A stretch of 6,839 nucleotides of DNA from Clostridia bacterium (GTDB taxonomy: Bacteria; Bacillota; Clostridia; Oscillospirales; CAG-272): the NCBI GenBank assembly GCA_024404435.1, contig JAKSPW010000072.1, positions 1-6,839 of the forward strand, read 5' to 3'. Of the stretch, positions 1-6,384 are shown piece by piece (within the stretch, counting starts at the first letter, position 1; each line of letters begins with the position of its first letter). Position numbers and translations under genes: made by a program. Under the pieces are notes generated by a model that was not told where the DNA came from, ran no database searches, and worked only from the letters and a program-made list of their open reading frames with translations.

Positions 1-315
1 GACGTAGGGAGAATACCACGTATTCTTCTTCGTGTCGGGGAACGTGTCGGGAGTATATCCCGTTTCGGGAGCACCCGCAAGTCTGCCGAGGATCGTCACG
101 AACATGGCCCTTGACAGAGCTCCGTTCGGGCTGAACTCGGTGTCCGAGACGCCGCCCATGATGCCGGCTCTCCACACCGCGTCGACTGCGGAGTAGTACC
201 AATTCTTTTCTTTTACATCTCTGAACGGCATTTTGCCGTCTTCGGCATACGAGAAAACGCAAAGAGCTCCCACAATGAAAACGACGGCAAGTATGATCGA
301 CAGAATTTTCTTCAT
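1..315 (-). CDS. Secreted SLH-domain (S-layer homology) protein, N-terminal part, runs off the window
   Basis: 105 codons are visible and the frame stays open at the window edge. Residues 1-24 form a signal peptide: MKK, a hydrophobic stretch (about 4-22), and a likely cleavage after FSYA. An SLH domain follows at about residues 30-82: PFRDV, WYYSAVDAVWRAGIMGG, the FSPNGALSRAMF core and a hydrophobic ILGRLAG end. A second repeat starts near residue 90 (TFPDT...WYSPYV). SLH domains in Firmicutes anchor exported proteins to pyruvylated secondary cell-wall polymer, so this is probably a cell-surface protein. Any catalytic or binding module would lie beyond the window. The start is supported by a GAGGTG site at 320-325 and by the signal peptide beginning at this Met. 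It lies 101 nt downstream of rpsO on the same strand, beyond a hairpin terminator, with no obvious promoter of its own. Confidence 0.85.
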   Translation of the reverse strand, partial: MKKILSIILAVVFIVGALCVFSYAEDGKMPFRDVKEKNWYYSAVDAVWRAGIMGGVSDTEFSPNGALSRAMFVTILGRLAGAPETGYTPDTFPDTKKNTWYSPYV

Positions 316-319
316 CTTA

Positions 320-344
320 CACCTCAATGCTCAATGCTCAATGC
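320..344 (-). repeat. Three tandem 7-bp repeats next to the SLH gene ribosome binding site
   Basis: The heptamer tcaatgc occurs three times in a row at 324-344 (GCATTGA on the coding strand). The copy nearest the gene runs into the GAGGTG ribosome binding site at 320-325. The array lies in the short leader between the rpsO terminator and the SLH start codon. It may be a slippage-prone tract that alters leader length, or a chance low-copy repeat. Confidence 0.6.
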
Positions 345-350
345 TTATCT

Positions 351-397
351 CACAAAGAAATACTGCGGCAGGTCGGCAGTGCCGTCCTGCCGCAGTA
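351..397 (-). terminator. Rho-independent terminator of rpsO
   Basis: The arms 361-372 (tactgcggcagg) and 386-397 (cctgccgcagta) form a perfect 12-bp stem. The enclosed 13 nt can extend it with CGGC/GCCG. Reading leftward, the stem is followed by the T-rich stretch TTTCTTT. It begins 20 nt after the rpsO stop codon. The T-tract is interrupted, so some read-through into the SLH gene is possible. Confidence 0.75.
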
Positions 398-416
398 CTG
401 TGTACGTCTCTCGCGG

Positions 417-683
417 TTATCTTCTGAGGCCGAGTCTTTCTACGATCGAACGGTAACGCTCGATGTCGGTCTTCTGAAGGTATCCGAGAAGGTTGCGGCG
501 ATGTCCGACCATCTTGTGCAGGCCGCGGCGGCTGTGATGGTCTTTCTTGTTGACCTTAAGGTGCTCTGTGAGGGTGTTGATGCGATGTGTGAGGATCGCG
601 ATCTGGACCTCGGGAGATCCTGTGTCACCGTCGTGTGTCTTGTACTGCTCGATAATCGCCTGTTTTTCTTCTGTTGTGATCAT
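417..683 (-). CDS. rpsO: 30S ribosomal protein S15
   Basis: 88 aa, the normal length for bacterial S15. It binds the 16S rRNA central domain (three-way junction of helices 20-22) as a primary assembly protein, together with S6/S18, and contributes to the B4 subunit bridge. Family hallmarks are all present: [11 protein letters not shown] at the start, [13 protein letters not shown], the stretch from LTEHLK to DHHSRRGL that contacts rRNA, and RRNLLGYL followed by the basic GLRR end. The start ATG is preceded by a GAGGTG site at 691-696 with 7-nt spacing. The gene is monocistronic or nearly so: strong promoter at 828-856, long leader, hairpin terminator just after the stop. In many bacteria pnp follows rpsO; here the next gene is the SLH protein. 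The identification is essentially certain. Confidence 0.98.
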   Translation of the reverse strand: MITTEEKQAIIEQYKTHDGDTGSPEVQIAILTHRINTLTEHLKVNKKDHHSRRGLHKMVGHRRNLLGYLQKTDIERYRSIVERLGLRR

Positions 684-821
684 TTTTCTTCACCTCATAA
701 AAATATTTTTCAGTCCCGGGGCTCAGTTACCGGCGGGTGAATCACCAATGCGACCGAAAAAACGTATTTCGTGTTTTTCAGACGCGGTGCTTATATCCGG
801 AAACCGTGCTCTGGGCACTGT
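684..821 (-). promoter_or_regulatory. rpsO 5' leader, candidate S15 autoregulatory RNA
   Basis: About 138 nt separate the predicted transcription start from the rpsO ATG, long for a single ribosomal gene. Potential pairings include an extended hairpin at 779-813 (CAGA/TCTG outer arms, CGGT/ACCG inner arms), a short GGTG/CACC hairpin at 736-746, and CCGG/CCGG pairing at 716-719 with 730-733. S15 is known to repress its own mRNA through leader structures that mimic its rRNA site in several bacterial groups, and those leaders differ greatly between phyla. I cannot match this one to a described class, so the regulatory role is inferred from position, length and foldability. Confidence 0.4.
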
Positions 822-827
822 CAGATT

Positions 828-856
828 ATTATATCACGGATTTTTCTTTTTGTAAA
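828..856 (-). promoter_or_regulatory. Sigma-A type promoter of rpsO
   Basis: On the minus strand: -35 TTTACA (851-856), a 17-nt spacer rich in A, and -10 TATAAT (828-833). This is a near-consensus housekeeping promoter, as expected for a ribosomal protein gene. Transcription should start near position 821. Confidence 0.85.
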
Positions 857-900
857 GGGTTTTTTGATATTTTATTATATTTATATTATTGGAGATTATC

Positions 901-929
901 TTGACTTTGAGTTCGAAATATGCTAATAT
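901..929 (+). promoter_or_regulatory. Sigma-A type promoter of the PHP-GH36-PHP operon, with extended -10
   Basis: -35 TTGACT (901-906), a 17-nt spacer, and -10 TAATAT (924-929) preceded by TGC, an extended -10. Predicted start is near 936, giving a leader of about 40 nt before the first PHP gene. It is divergent from the rpsO promoter; the two -35 boxes are about 45 nt apart in a very AT-rich stretch. No clear operator or catabolite (cre-like) site was seen by eye. Confidence 0.75.
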
Positions 930-974
930 CAGTTCAGGACAAAATGACCCGCAGAAAGGACGATTTTAACAAAA

Positions 975-2021
975 ATGAAAAAGATTCTTCTTCCCGAAAA
1001 AAGCGAAAACGTAAACTATTACCGTGCAAATCTGCACTGCCATACGAAGATCTCCGACGGCGCGAAAACGCCCGAGCAGATCAAGAAGGACTACATGGCT
1101 CACGGCTATTCCGTAGTCGCGTTCACGGACCACGACGCGTTCGTTCCGCACAACGATCTGACCGACGAAAATTTCGTCGCCCTCAACGGCTTCGAGCTCG
1201 ACGCCTCCGAGGAGAAAGCGAACGAGATGCACTTCAACCGCGTTCTCCACATCTGCCTCGTGGCACTCGACCCCGACCGAGAGCTCGACGTCTGCCACCA
1301 CCGCTCGAAGTACATCTGGAGCGAAGAGGCACGCCGCATGGTCAAGCACGACGAAAGTCTCCCCGACTACGAGAGGTCGTACACTCCCGAGTGCATCAAC
1401 GACATGATCAAAAAAGGTAAGGACGCCGATTTCTTCGTCACCTACAACCATCCCGTATGGTCCGTTGAATCCTATCCTCAGTACATGTCCTACAAGGGCA
1501 TGGACGCGATGGAGATCTTAAACTACGGCTGCGTCATCGAGGGCTTCGACGAGGACAACGGTCACTGCTACGACGATATGCTCCGCGGCGGCGAGAGGAT
1601 CTACTGCATCGCCACCGACGACAACCACAACGGTTATCCGGACGACTCTCCCTACACGGACTCCTACGGCGGATACGTGATGATCGCCGCTGACAAGCTC
1701 GAGTACCGCACGATCGCGAAAGCACTGAAGAACGGCGACTTCTACAGCTCCTCCGGCACGTTCTACCACGACGGCCCGGAAGTGCTCTCTCTCGAGTACG
1801 AGGACGGTGTCGTCACGATAAAGACTTCTCCCGCAAGACACATCAGCTACATGACGCAGAGACGCCGCTGCTGCTGCGTGGAAGCGGAGCCCGACGGCTT
1901 TGTCACCGAAGCCAAGTTCAAGGTACCGCACGACGACGGCTGGTTCAGGATCACAGTCACAGACCACGCCGGCTTCAAAGCATACACCAACGCGTACTTC
2001 ACGGATGAGCTTGAAAAATAA
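975..2021 (+). CDS. PHP-domain metallohydrolase, copy 1 (CehA/McbA-like)
   Basis: 348 aa, cytoplasmic (no signal peptide or membrane segment). The PHP (polymerase and histidinol phosphatase) fold is indicated by a full set of likely metal ligands: H21 and H23 in NLHCHTKISDG, D28, H53 in FTDHD, E74, H92 in HIC, H159 in TYNHP, and D215/H218 in ATDDNHNG. PHP enzymes use two or three divalent metals to hydrolyse phosphomonoesters, phosphodiesters or other esters; the substrate here is unknown. Residues from about 262 on look like a small beta-rich C-terminal domain, ending WFRITVTDHAG...TNAYFT. An odd local feature is RRRCCC at 296-301. The start is supported by the identical MKKILLPE start of the copy at 4285. 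The best ribosome binding site, AAAGGA at 955-960, is unusually far away (14 nt). First gene of the operon, 29 nt before the GH36 gene. Fold is confident, reaction is not. Confidence 0.88.
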   Translation: MKKILLPEKSENVNYYRANLHCHTKISDGAKTPEQIKKDYMAHGYSVVAFTDHDAFVPHNDLTDENFVALNGFELDASEEKANEMHFNRVLHICLVALDPDRELDVCHHRSKYIWSEEARRMVKHDESLPDYERSYTPECINDMIKKGKDADFFVTYNHPVWSVESYPQYMSYKGMDAMEILNYGCVIEGFDEDNGHCYDDMLRGGERIYCIATDDNHNGYPDDSPYTDSYGGYVMIAADKLEYRTIAKALKNGDFYSSSGTFYHDGPEVLSLEYEDGVVTIKTSPARHISYMTQRRRCCCVEAEPDGFVTEAKFKVPHDDGWFRITVTDHAGFKAYTNAYFTDELEK

Positions 2022-2038
2022 TTCACATCAATAAACCG

Positions 2039-2045
2039 AAAGGTG
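2039..2045 (+). promoter_or_regulatory. Ribosome binding site of the GH36 gene
   Basis: AAAGGTG lies 5 nt before the ATG at 2051, within the 29-nt gap after the first PHP gene. It fixes the GH36 start and suggests translation from a shared transcript. Confidence 0.7.
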
Positions 2046-2050
2046 AAAAT

Positions 2051-4225
2051 ATGGACTCGTCTTTACTTCACGGCTTTACCGACGCGGCCTTTTACGAAAA
2101 GTACGGTCCGAGCTTCGGATACCGCAGCGGCGCGGCGGTATTTGAGGAAGGGATGCGCGACGGCGCGCTCGTCAGCCTGAGCTATAACGCCGCAGGTTAT
2201 CTGATGACCACGAATCCGCTTCCCCGACCTGCGTGGATCGATCTCGACAACAGAAACTATATAATTTTCCCGCGGCCTGAGTCGTTCGGTCTTTCGGTCG
2301 ACGGCCAGTCCCTGAACTCGCACTGGGAATTCGTTTCGTTTGAAAAGGAAGAAGCAAACGGGAAGACGACGGCTGAAATAAAACTGAAAAATAAGATCCG
2401 CCCCGTAGAGGTCACGGTCTGCACCGAGCTCGACGGCACGCCGGTCTTCCGCCGCTGGATAGAAGTGAAAAACACCGGAGACCGCCCTGCGGCGATCAAC
2501 GAGCTCTCGCCCCTTTCCGGCGCCCTGCAGGCCGTCATCAACGCCGACTCTTATCTGAAAGACGGCGAATCCCTGTACAGACTCGGTTACCTGCGTTCTC
2601 ACCGTTGGTGCGACGAGGGCGAGTTCACGTGGATCGACCTGCCGGAGGAAATTTTCACTGTCGCCGGACGATACCGCAGAGACCGTCACCGTCATCCCAT
2701 GTTCGTGCTGCAGAACCGCGCCACGGGAGAAAACTTCATCTGCCAGATGGAGTGGTCGGGCGGCTACGCCTTTGAATTCGACAATCAGCAGTACGGCCCC
2801 GATCCCTCGACTCCGAGGCAAAACAACGCCCTCTCGCTCAGGGTCATGATGGACTCGCCCGAGCCCGTTTACGTCATGGAGCCCGGTGAGACGTTCGTCA
2901 GTCCGAAGGTCGACATCGGCGTGCTTTTCGGTGATCTCGACGACGCCGTGAACGCCATGAACGACCACGTGAGAAAGTCCGTTCTCACGCGCCCCGACGA
3001 CGCTGATTTCGATCTGATCGAAAGCGGGATCGGCCCGGAATACGATATGTCCCGCGAGTCGACGCTCAAGGCAATTGACGCCGCCGCTGATATCGGCTCC
3101 GAGGTCTTCTTCATCGACGCCGGGTGGTACCTGCCGCCTGACGACGACAGATGGTGGGCTTTCTGCGGGAAATGGACCTTTGACACCGCGCGCTACCCGA
3201 ACGGCATAGACGAGATAAGGGAATACGTCCACGCCAAGGGAATGCGCTTCGGAATGTGGATGGATGCCGAGCGCATCTGTTCCGAGAGCGAGATCTCGCG
3301 CGAGCACCCCGAATGGATCGCAAAGCTGTACAGCGGAAAGCCGAACGGCTCGGGCAACATTGACCTGACGAATCCCGAAGCCGCCGCGTGGATGCGCGCC
3401 CAGATCGTGCATCTCATCGAAGACTACAAGATAGACATGTTCCGCCTCGACTGGAACGTCAGCACCTTCAACCTGCAGAACTGCGCCGAAAACGGCGAGT
3501 ATCTCGAAAACACCTTTGCCCGCCACAGCCGTGCCGTGTACGATGTGTACGAGAGCATCAGACGCGAATACCCGCACATGATACTCGAGAACTGCGCGGG
3601 AGGCGGCGGACGCACCGACCTCGGAATGGTGAAGAATTTCAACCACACGTGGGTGTCCGACTGGCAGAAAGCTCCGCGCTCGTTCGGCATCACGAACGGC
3701 ATGACGCTCTGTCTCCCGCCGGAGTGCATCGACAGACTCGTGGGCGGTCAGGGCTCGTATACCGCGGGAGATATCAGCTTCCAGATGCAAGGCCTCATGT
3801 TCACGCATCCGACCTTCGGCGGAGTCTTCCCTCTCGATCAGGCACGTCATTCGGGACAGCTTCAATATATCCGCCGTTACGTGGAGTTTTATAAATCCTT
3901 CGTGCGCCCGATGATCCGCGACTGCAGGATATATCATCACACTCCGGAGCTCACGTTCCCGTCCCCGCGCGGGTACGGTATCCTTGAGATGACAGCAGCG
4001 GATAAGAACCGCGGGATGCTCGGCGTGTTCCGACTCTCCGGCCCGTCCGACGACGAAAAAGTAATAAGACTCCGCGGCGCCGACGTGTCGAAGAAATACA
4101 GACTCACCTACGTCGATTCCGGCGAAAGCACTGAAACGGACGGCTTCGCCTTGAAAAACGAAGGCATCCGCATCCGTCTCGGAGGCGCGCTCACAAGCGA
4201 GCTTGTGACGTACGAAGAAATATAA
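2051..4225 (+). CDS. GH36 family alpha-galactosidase-like glycoside hydrolase
   Basis: 724 aa, close to the usual 700-750 aa of clan GH-D family 36. No signal peptide, so probably cytoplasmic. Architecture: N-terminal beta-supersandwich (about 1-330), catalytic TIM barrel (about 340-640), C-terminal beta-sandwich (about 650-724). Family landmarks: FFIDAGWY (353-360), FGMWMDAER (400-408), FRLDWN with likely nucleophile D467, ENCAGGGGRTD (513-523), and WVSDWQKA with likely acid/base D537. Characterised GH36 members are retaining enzymes, mostly removing terminal alpha-1,6-galactose from raffinose-type sugars or galactosides; a few act on alpha-GalNAc or make galactosyl-oligosaccharides. Differences from the best-known alpha-galactosidases (WMDAER for WxEPE, RLDW for KWDM) place it in a divergent subgroup, so the exact sugar is uncertain. 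It lies between two paralogous PHP hydrolase genes in one operon. Confidence 0.92.
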   Translation: MDSSLLHGFTDAAFYEKYGPSFGYRSGAAVFEEGMRDGALVSLSYNAAGYLMTTNPLPRPAWIDLDNRNYIIFPRPESFGLSVDGQSLNSHWEFVSFEKEEANGKTTAEIKLKNKIRPVEVTVCTELDGTPVFRRWIEVKNTGDRPAAINELSPLSGALQAVINADSYLKDGESLYRLGYLRSHRWCDEGEFTWIDLPEEIFTVAGRYRRDRHRHPMFVLQNRATGENFICQMEWSGGYAFEFDNQQYGPDPSTPRQNNALSLRVMMDSPEPVYVMEPGETFVSPKVDIGVLFGDLDDAVNAMNDHVRKSVLTRPDDADFDLIESGIGPEYDMSRESTLKAIDAAADIGSEVFFIDAGWYLPPDDDRWWAFCGKWTFDTARYPNGIDEIREYVHAKGMRFGMWMDAERICSESEISREHPEWIAKLYSGKPNGSGNIDLTNPEAAAWMRAQIVHLIEDYKIDMFRLDWNVSTFNLQNCAENGEYLENTFARHSRAVYDVYESIRREYPHMILENCAGGGGRTDLGMVKNFNHTWVSDWQKAPRSFGITNGMTLCLPPECIDRLVGGQGSYTAGDISFQMQGLMFTHPTFGGVFPLDQARHSGQLQYIRRYVEFYKSFVRPMIRDCRIYHHTPELTFPSPRGYGILEMTAADKNRGMLGVFRLSGPSDDEKVIRLRGADVSKKYRLTYVDSGESTETDGFALKNEGIRIRLGGALTSELVTYEEI

Positions 4226-4284
4226 TAAAACGGCACCCCAAAGGATACCGTCAAAATAAAAAATACTGCAAAGGAACGTAAAAA
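4226..4284 (+). other. Intercistronic gap with ribosome binding site of PHP copy 2
   Basis: A 59-nt spacer between the GH36 stop and the second PHP gene. It holds AAAGGA at 4270-4275, 9 nt before the ATG, a better-placed site than that of copy 1. I see no terminator and no convincing promoter here, so the second PHP gene is most likely co-transcribed with the genes upstream. Confidence 0.6.
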
Positions 4285-5331
4285 ATGAAAAAGATCCTCC
4301 TCCCCGAAGAAAACGAAATTACAAAATACTACCGTGCGAATCTGCACTGCCATACGAAGATCTCCGACGGCAGAAAGCTGCCGGCGCAGATCAAGGAAGA
4401 CTACATGGCTCACGGCTATTCCGTCGTTGCCTTCACGGATCATGACACTTTCGCCTGCCACAACGAACTGACCGACGAAAATTTCGTCGCACTCAACGGA
4501 TACGAGCTCGAGGCAGACGAAGACGACAACCACGGCAAGAATTTCAGATACACGACGCACATCTGCTACGTGGCGCTCGATCCCGACAGAGACACCGGTG
4601 TCTTCCACAGACCTTCCAAATTCTATTGGCCGAACAAGGAAAACCCGCAGTTCGAGTGCGATATCACGCTCACCCATCACGAGCGCTCGTACACTCCCGA
4701 GTTCATCAACTTCATGACCGAAAAAGCTCACGAGGAAGGCTTCTTCGTCACCTACAACCATCCCGCATGGTCGGTCGAGTCCTACCCGCAGTACATAAAC
4801 TACAAGGGCATGGACGCGATGGAGATCTCCAACTACGGCTGCGTCATCGACGGTTACGACGAGGACAACGGTCACTGCTATGACGATTTCCTCAGAAACG
4901 GTCAGAAGCTCTACTGCATCGCGACGGACGACAACCACAACGGGCATCCCGACGATTCACAGTACAGTGACTCCTACGGCGGATACGTGATGATCGCCGC
5001 CGACAAGCTCGAATACCGCACGATCACAAAGGCTCTGAAGGACGGGATGTTTTACAGCTCCACGGGCACGTACCGCCACGTCGGGCCGAAGATCCTCTCG
5101 CTCACATTCGAGGACGGAAAGGTCACGATCAAGACTTCCCCCGCAAAGAGGATAAACCTCATGACCTGCCGCCGCCGCTGCCTCATCGAGGAGGCTCCGT
5201 ACGGCGAATACGTGAATGAAGCTACCTTCAACGTGTCGAAGGACGACCGCTGGTTCAGGATCAACGTCCACGACGACGCGGGCTATAAGGCTCACACCAA
5301 CGCGTACTTCACAGAGGATCTTTTTGAATAA
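4285..5331 (+). CDS. PHP-domain metallohydrolase, copy 2 (CehA/McbA-like)
   Basis: 348 aa, the same length as the protein at 975-2021, aligning without gaps; I count 234 identical residues (67%). All predicted metal ligands are kept at the same positions: H21, H23, D28, H53, E74, H92, H159, D215 and H218, so it should be an active metal-dependent hydrolase. Differences concentrate at residues 73-132, between ligands E74 and H159, where only 22 of 60 residues match; in this copy the stretch reads YELEADEDDN...HITLTHH-like with more acidic and aromatic residues. That pattern suggests a different substrate or partner for the two copies. The C-terminal beta-rich domain (about 262-348) ends NAYFTEDLFE. 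Last gene of the operon, with a strong terminator starting 17 nt after the stop codon. Function beyond a PHP hydrolase is not known. Confidence 0.88.
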   Translation: MKKILLPEENEITKYYRANLHCHTKISDGRKLPAQIKEDYMAHGYSVVAFTDHDTFACHNELTDENFVALNGYELEADEDDNHGKNFRYTTHICYVALDPDRDTGVFHRPSKFYWPNKENPQFECDITLTHHERSYTPEFINFMTEKAHEEGFFVTYNHPAWSVESYPQYINYKGMDAMEISNYGCVIDGYDEDNGHCYDDFLRNGQKLYCIATDDNHNGHPDDSQYSDSYGGYVMIAADKLEYRTITKALKDGMFYSSTGTYRHVGPKILSLTFEDGKVTIKTSPAKRINLMTCRRRCLIEEAPYGEYVNEATFNVSKDDRWFRINVHDDAGYKAHTNAYFTEDLFE

Positions 5332-5348
5332 AAATATAGCTTATTTAT

Positions 5349-5378
5349 AAAAAAACACGCCGCATGGCGTGTTTTTTT
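5349..5378. terminator. Bidirectional rho-independent terminator between convergent genes
   Basis: Seven A, CACGCC, loop GCAT, GGCGTG, seven T: arms 5349-5361 and 5366-5378 pair perfectly over 13 bp. The T-tract serves the PHP operon reading right, and the A-tract (T on the other strand) serves the XRE regulator gene reading left, whose stop is 10 nt away. Confidence 0.93.
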
Positions 5379-5388
5379 GATGATGACT

Positions 5389-6378
5389 TTATTTATCCCG
5401 TTCTTCGTCCTTGATTATCATTTTCGCAGCCGTCAGCACCGGAACGCAAAGCACGCCGGCGATCGGCCACACGATCCACGTCGACTTCCAATCGTTTGAA
5501 ATGAAGCTCCACGCCAGATATCCGGCAGTTACGATGCACCAATATGCCGCGCTGACCGCGGATACCGCGCTCTTTTTCTCCTTCCGGCGGTACTCGCCTT
5601 CCTGAAGAAGTATCTGATAGCTCTCCTTTACCGTGGAGACGCGGACAATCATGTAGACTCCGACTGCCACGATGCACAGCAGGAGCGCGGTCATGGAAAC
5701 GACGACGGCGTCCGACGCTTTCATCAGCGCGGCCACGATAAGCGGCAGAGGAGAGAGAACGCACAGAACGATGCCGAGAGACAGGGCCCTGACGTAAGTC
5801 GGCTCATACGCCGCGTTTTTCTCTTTCACAAGTCCCGTGACTCCGTACGCGGTCTCAAATTCCTCCGTTTCGAGGTAGCCGAAGCGCTCGGATCGGCTTC
5901 CCGACGTAACGAAAAGGAAGACAGCCGCCGCCACCTGAATGAACAGCGCGGCAAGCCCGATCACGCAGGCAGCCGTTTCGGTCACACCGCCGATCTTTTC
6001 CACGGCAAGTCCCGCCAGAAAGATCAGCAGGACCGGGCTCAGAACGCACAGCAGCACGCCGAGTGCGGCAGCTTTGCTCTGACTTCTCATCACGGACATG
6101 AACGCGTTTGCTTCCTCCATGGAAACACGCCGGAGCGTCCCGTCTGAGTCTGCCACGTCGGGCTCGCTCTTTTCATGCTTCGCGTCATCCTTCAATAGAT
6201 AATCGGTCGTGACCGAGAACAGCTCCGACATGGCGATGATCTTCTGCAGATCAGGTACTGACTGCGCGCTTTCCCACTTGGAGACCGCCTGCCTTGAGAC
6301 TGACAGCTTTTCCGCAAGCTCCTCCTGAGAGAGTCCGAGCTTTTTTCTTTCTTCAATGATTTTGTCGGCTAATATCAT
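5389..6378 (-). CDS. XRE-family HTH regulator fused to a multi-helix membrane domain
   Basis: 329 aa. Residues 3-62 form a Cro/C1-type helix-turn-helix: LADKIIEERKKLGLSQEELA, then LSVSRQAVSKWE (recognition helix), then VPDLQKIIAMSELFSVTTDYLL. A charged linker (63-102) leads to about six predicted membrane helices: roughly 103-126, 132-157, 197-219, 223-246, 277-294 and 299-322. The end includes STWIVWPIAGVL, a pattern I associate with membrane-anchored XRE regulators of Clostridia. It probably controls nearby genes in response to an envelope signal; signal and targets are unknown. I place the start at the ATG at 6378, because AGGAGGT (6385-6391) is 6 nt before it; the longer frame from 6399 would begin upstream of that site. 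The segment at 106-119 is repeated at 201-214, suggesting internal duplication. The small membrane protein gene lies 103 nt upstream on the same strand. Confidence 0.85.
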   Translation of the reverse strand: MILADKIIEERKKLGLSQEELAEKLSVSRQAVSKWESAQSVPDLQKIIAMSELFSVTTDYLLKDDAKHEKSEPDVADSDGTLRRVSMEEANAFMSVMRSQSKAAALGVLLCVLSPVLLIFLAGLAVEKIGGVTETAACVIGLAALFIQVAAAVFLFVTSGSRSERFGYLETEEFETAYGVTGLVKEKNAAYEPTYVRALSLGIVLCVLSPLPLIVAALMKASDAVVVSMTALLLCIVAVGVYMIVRVSTVKESYQILLQEGEYRRKEKKSAVSAVSAAYWCIVTAGYLAWSFISNDWKSTWIVWPIAGVLCVPVLTAAKMIIKDEERDK

Positions 6379-6384
6379 ATTCAT

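Noticed and set aside
327..740. Open frame of 137 codons on the plus strand over rpsO
   Set aside because: It is antisense to an unmistakable S15 gene and crosses its terminator and leader; no matching start signals.
920..1420. 166-codon plus-strand frame overlapping the start of PHP copy 1
   Set aside because: It begins inside the predicted -10 region, and its product is an arginine-rich string typical of an out-of-frame reading of the PHP gene.
2063..3940. Very long open frame (625 codons) on the minus strand inside the GH36 gene
   Set aside because: It is antisense to a gene with clear GH36 motifs, its product has no recognisable fold and is rich in V, A, R, H and E as expected from the complement of C-ending codons, and no ribosome binding site or promoter was seen for it.
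4221..4226. TATAAT at the end of the GH36 gene, as a promoter for PHP copy 2
   Set aside because: It overlaps the GH36 stop codon and has no -35-like hexamer 16-18 nt upstream; most likely chance.
4108..4947. 279-codon open frame on the minus strand over PHP copy 2
   Set aside because: The same complement-strand artefact; a similar shadow lies over PHP copy 1 (966-1451), so it follows from the conserved codons of the PHP genes rather than from an independent gene.
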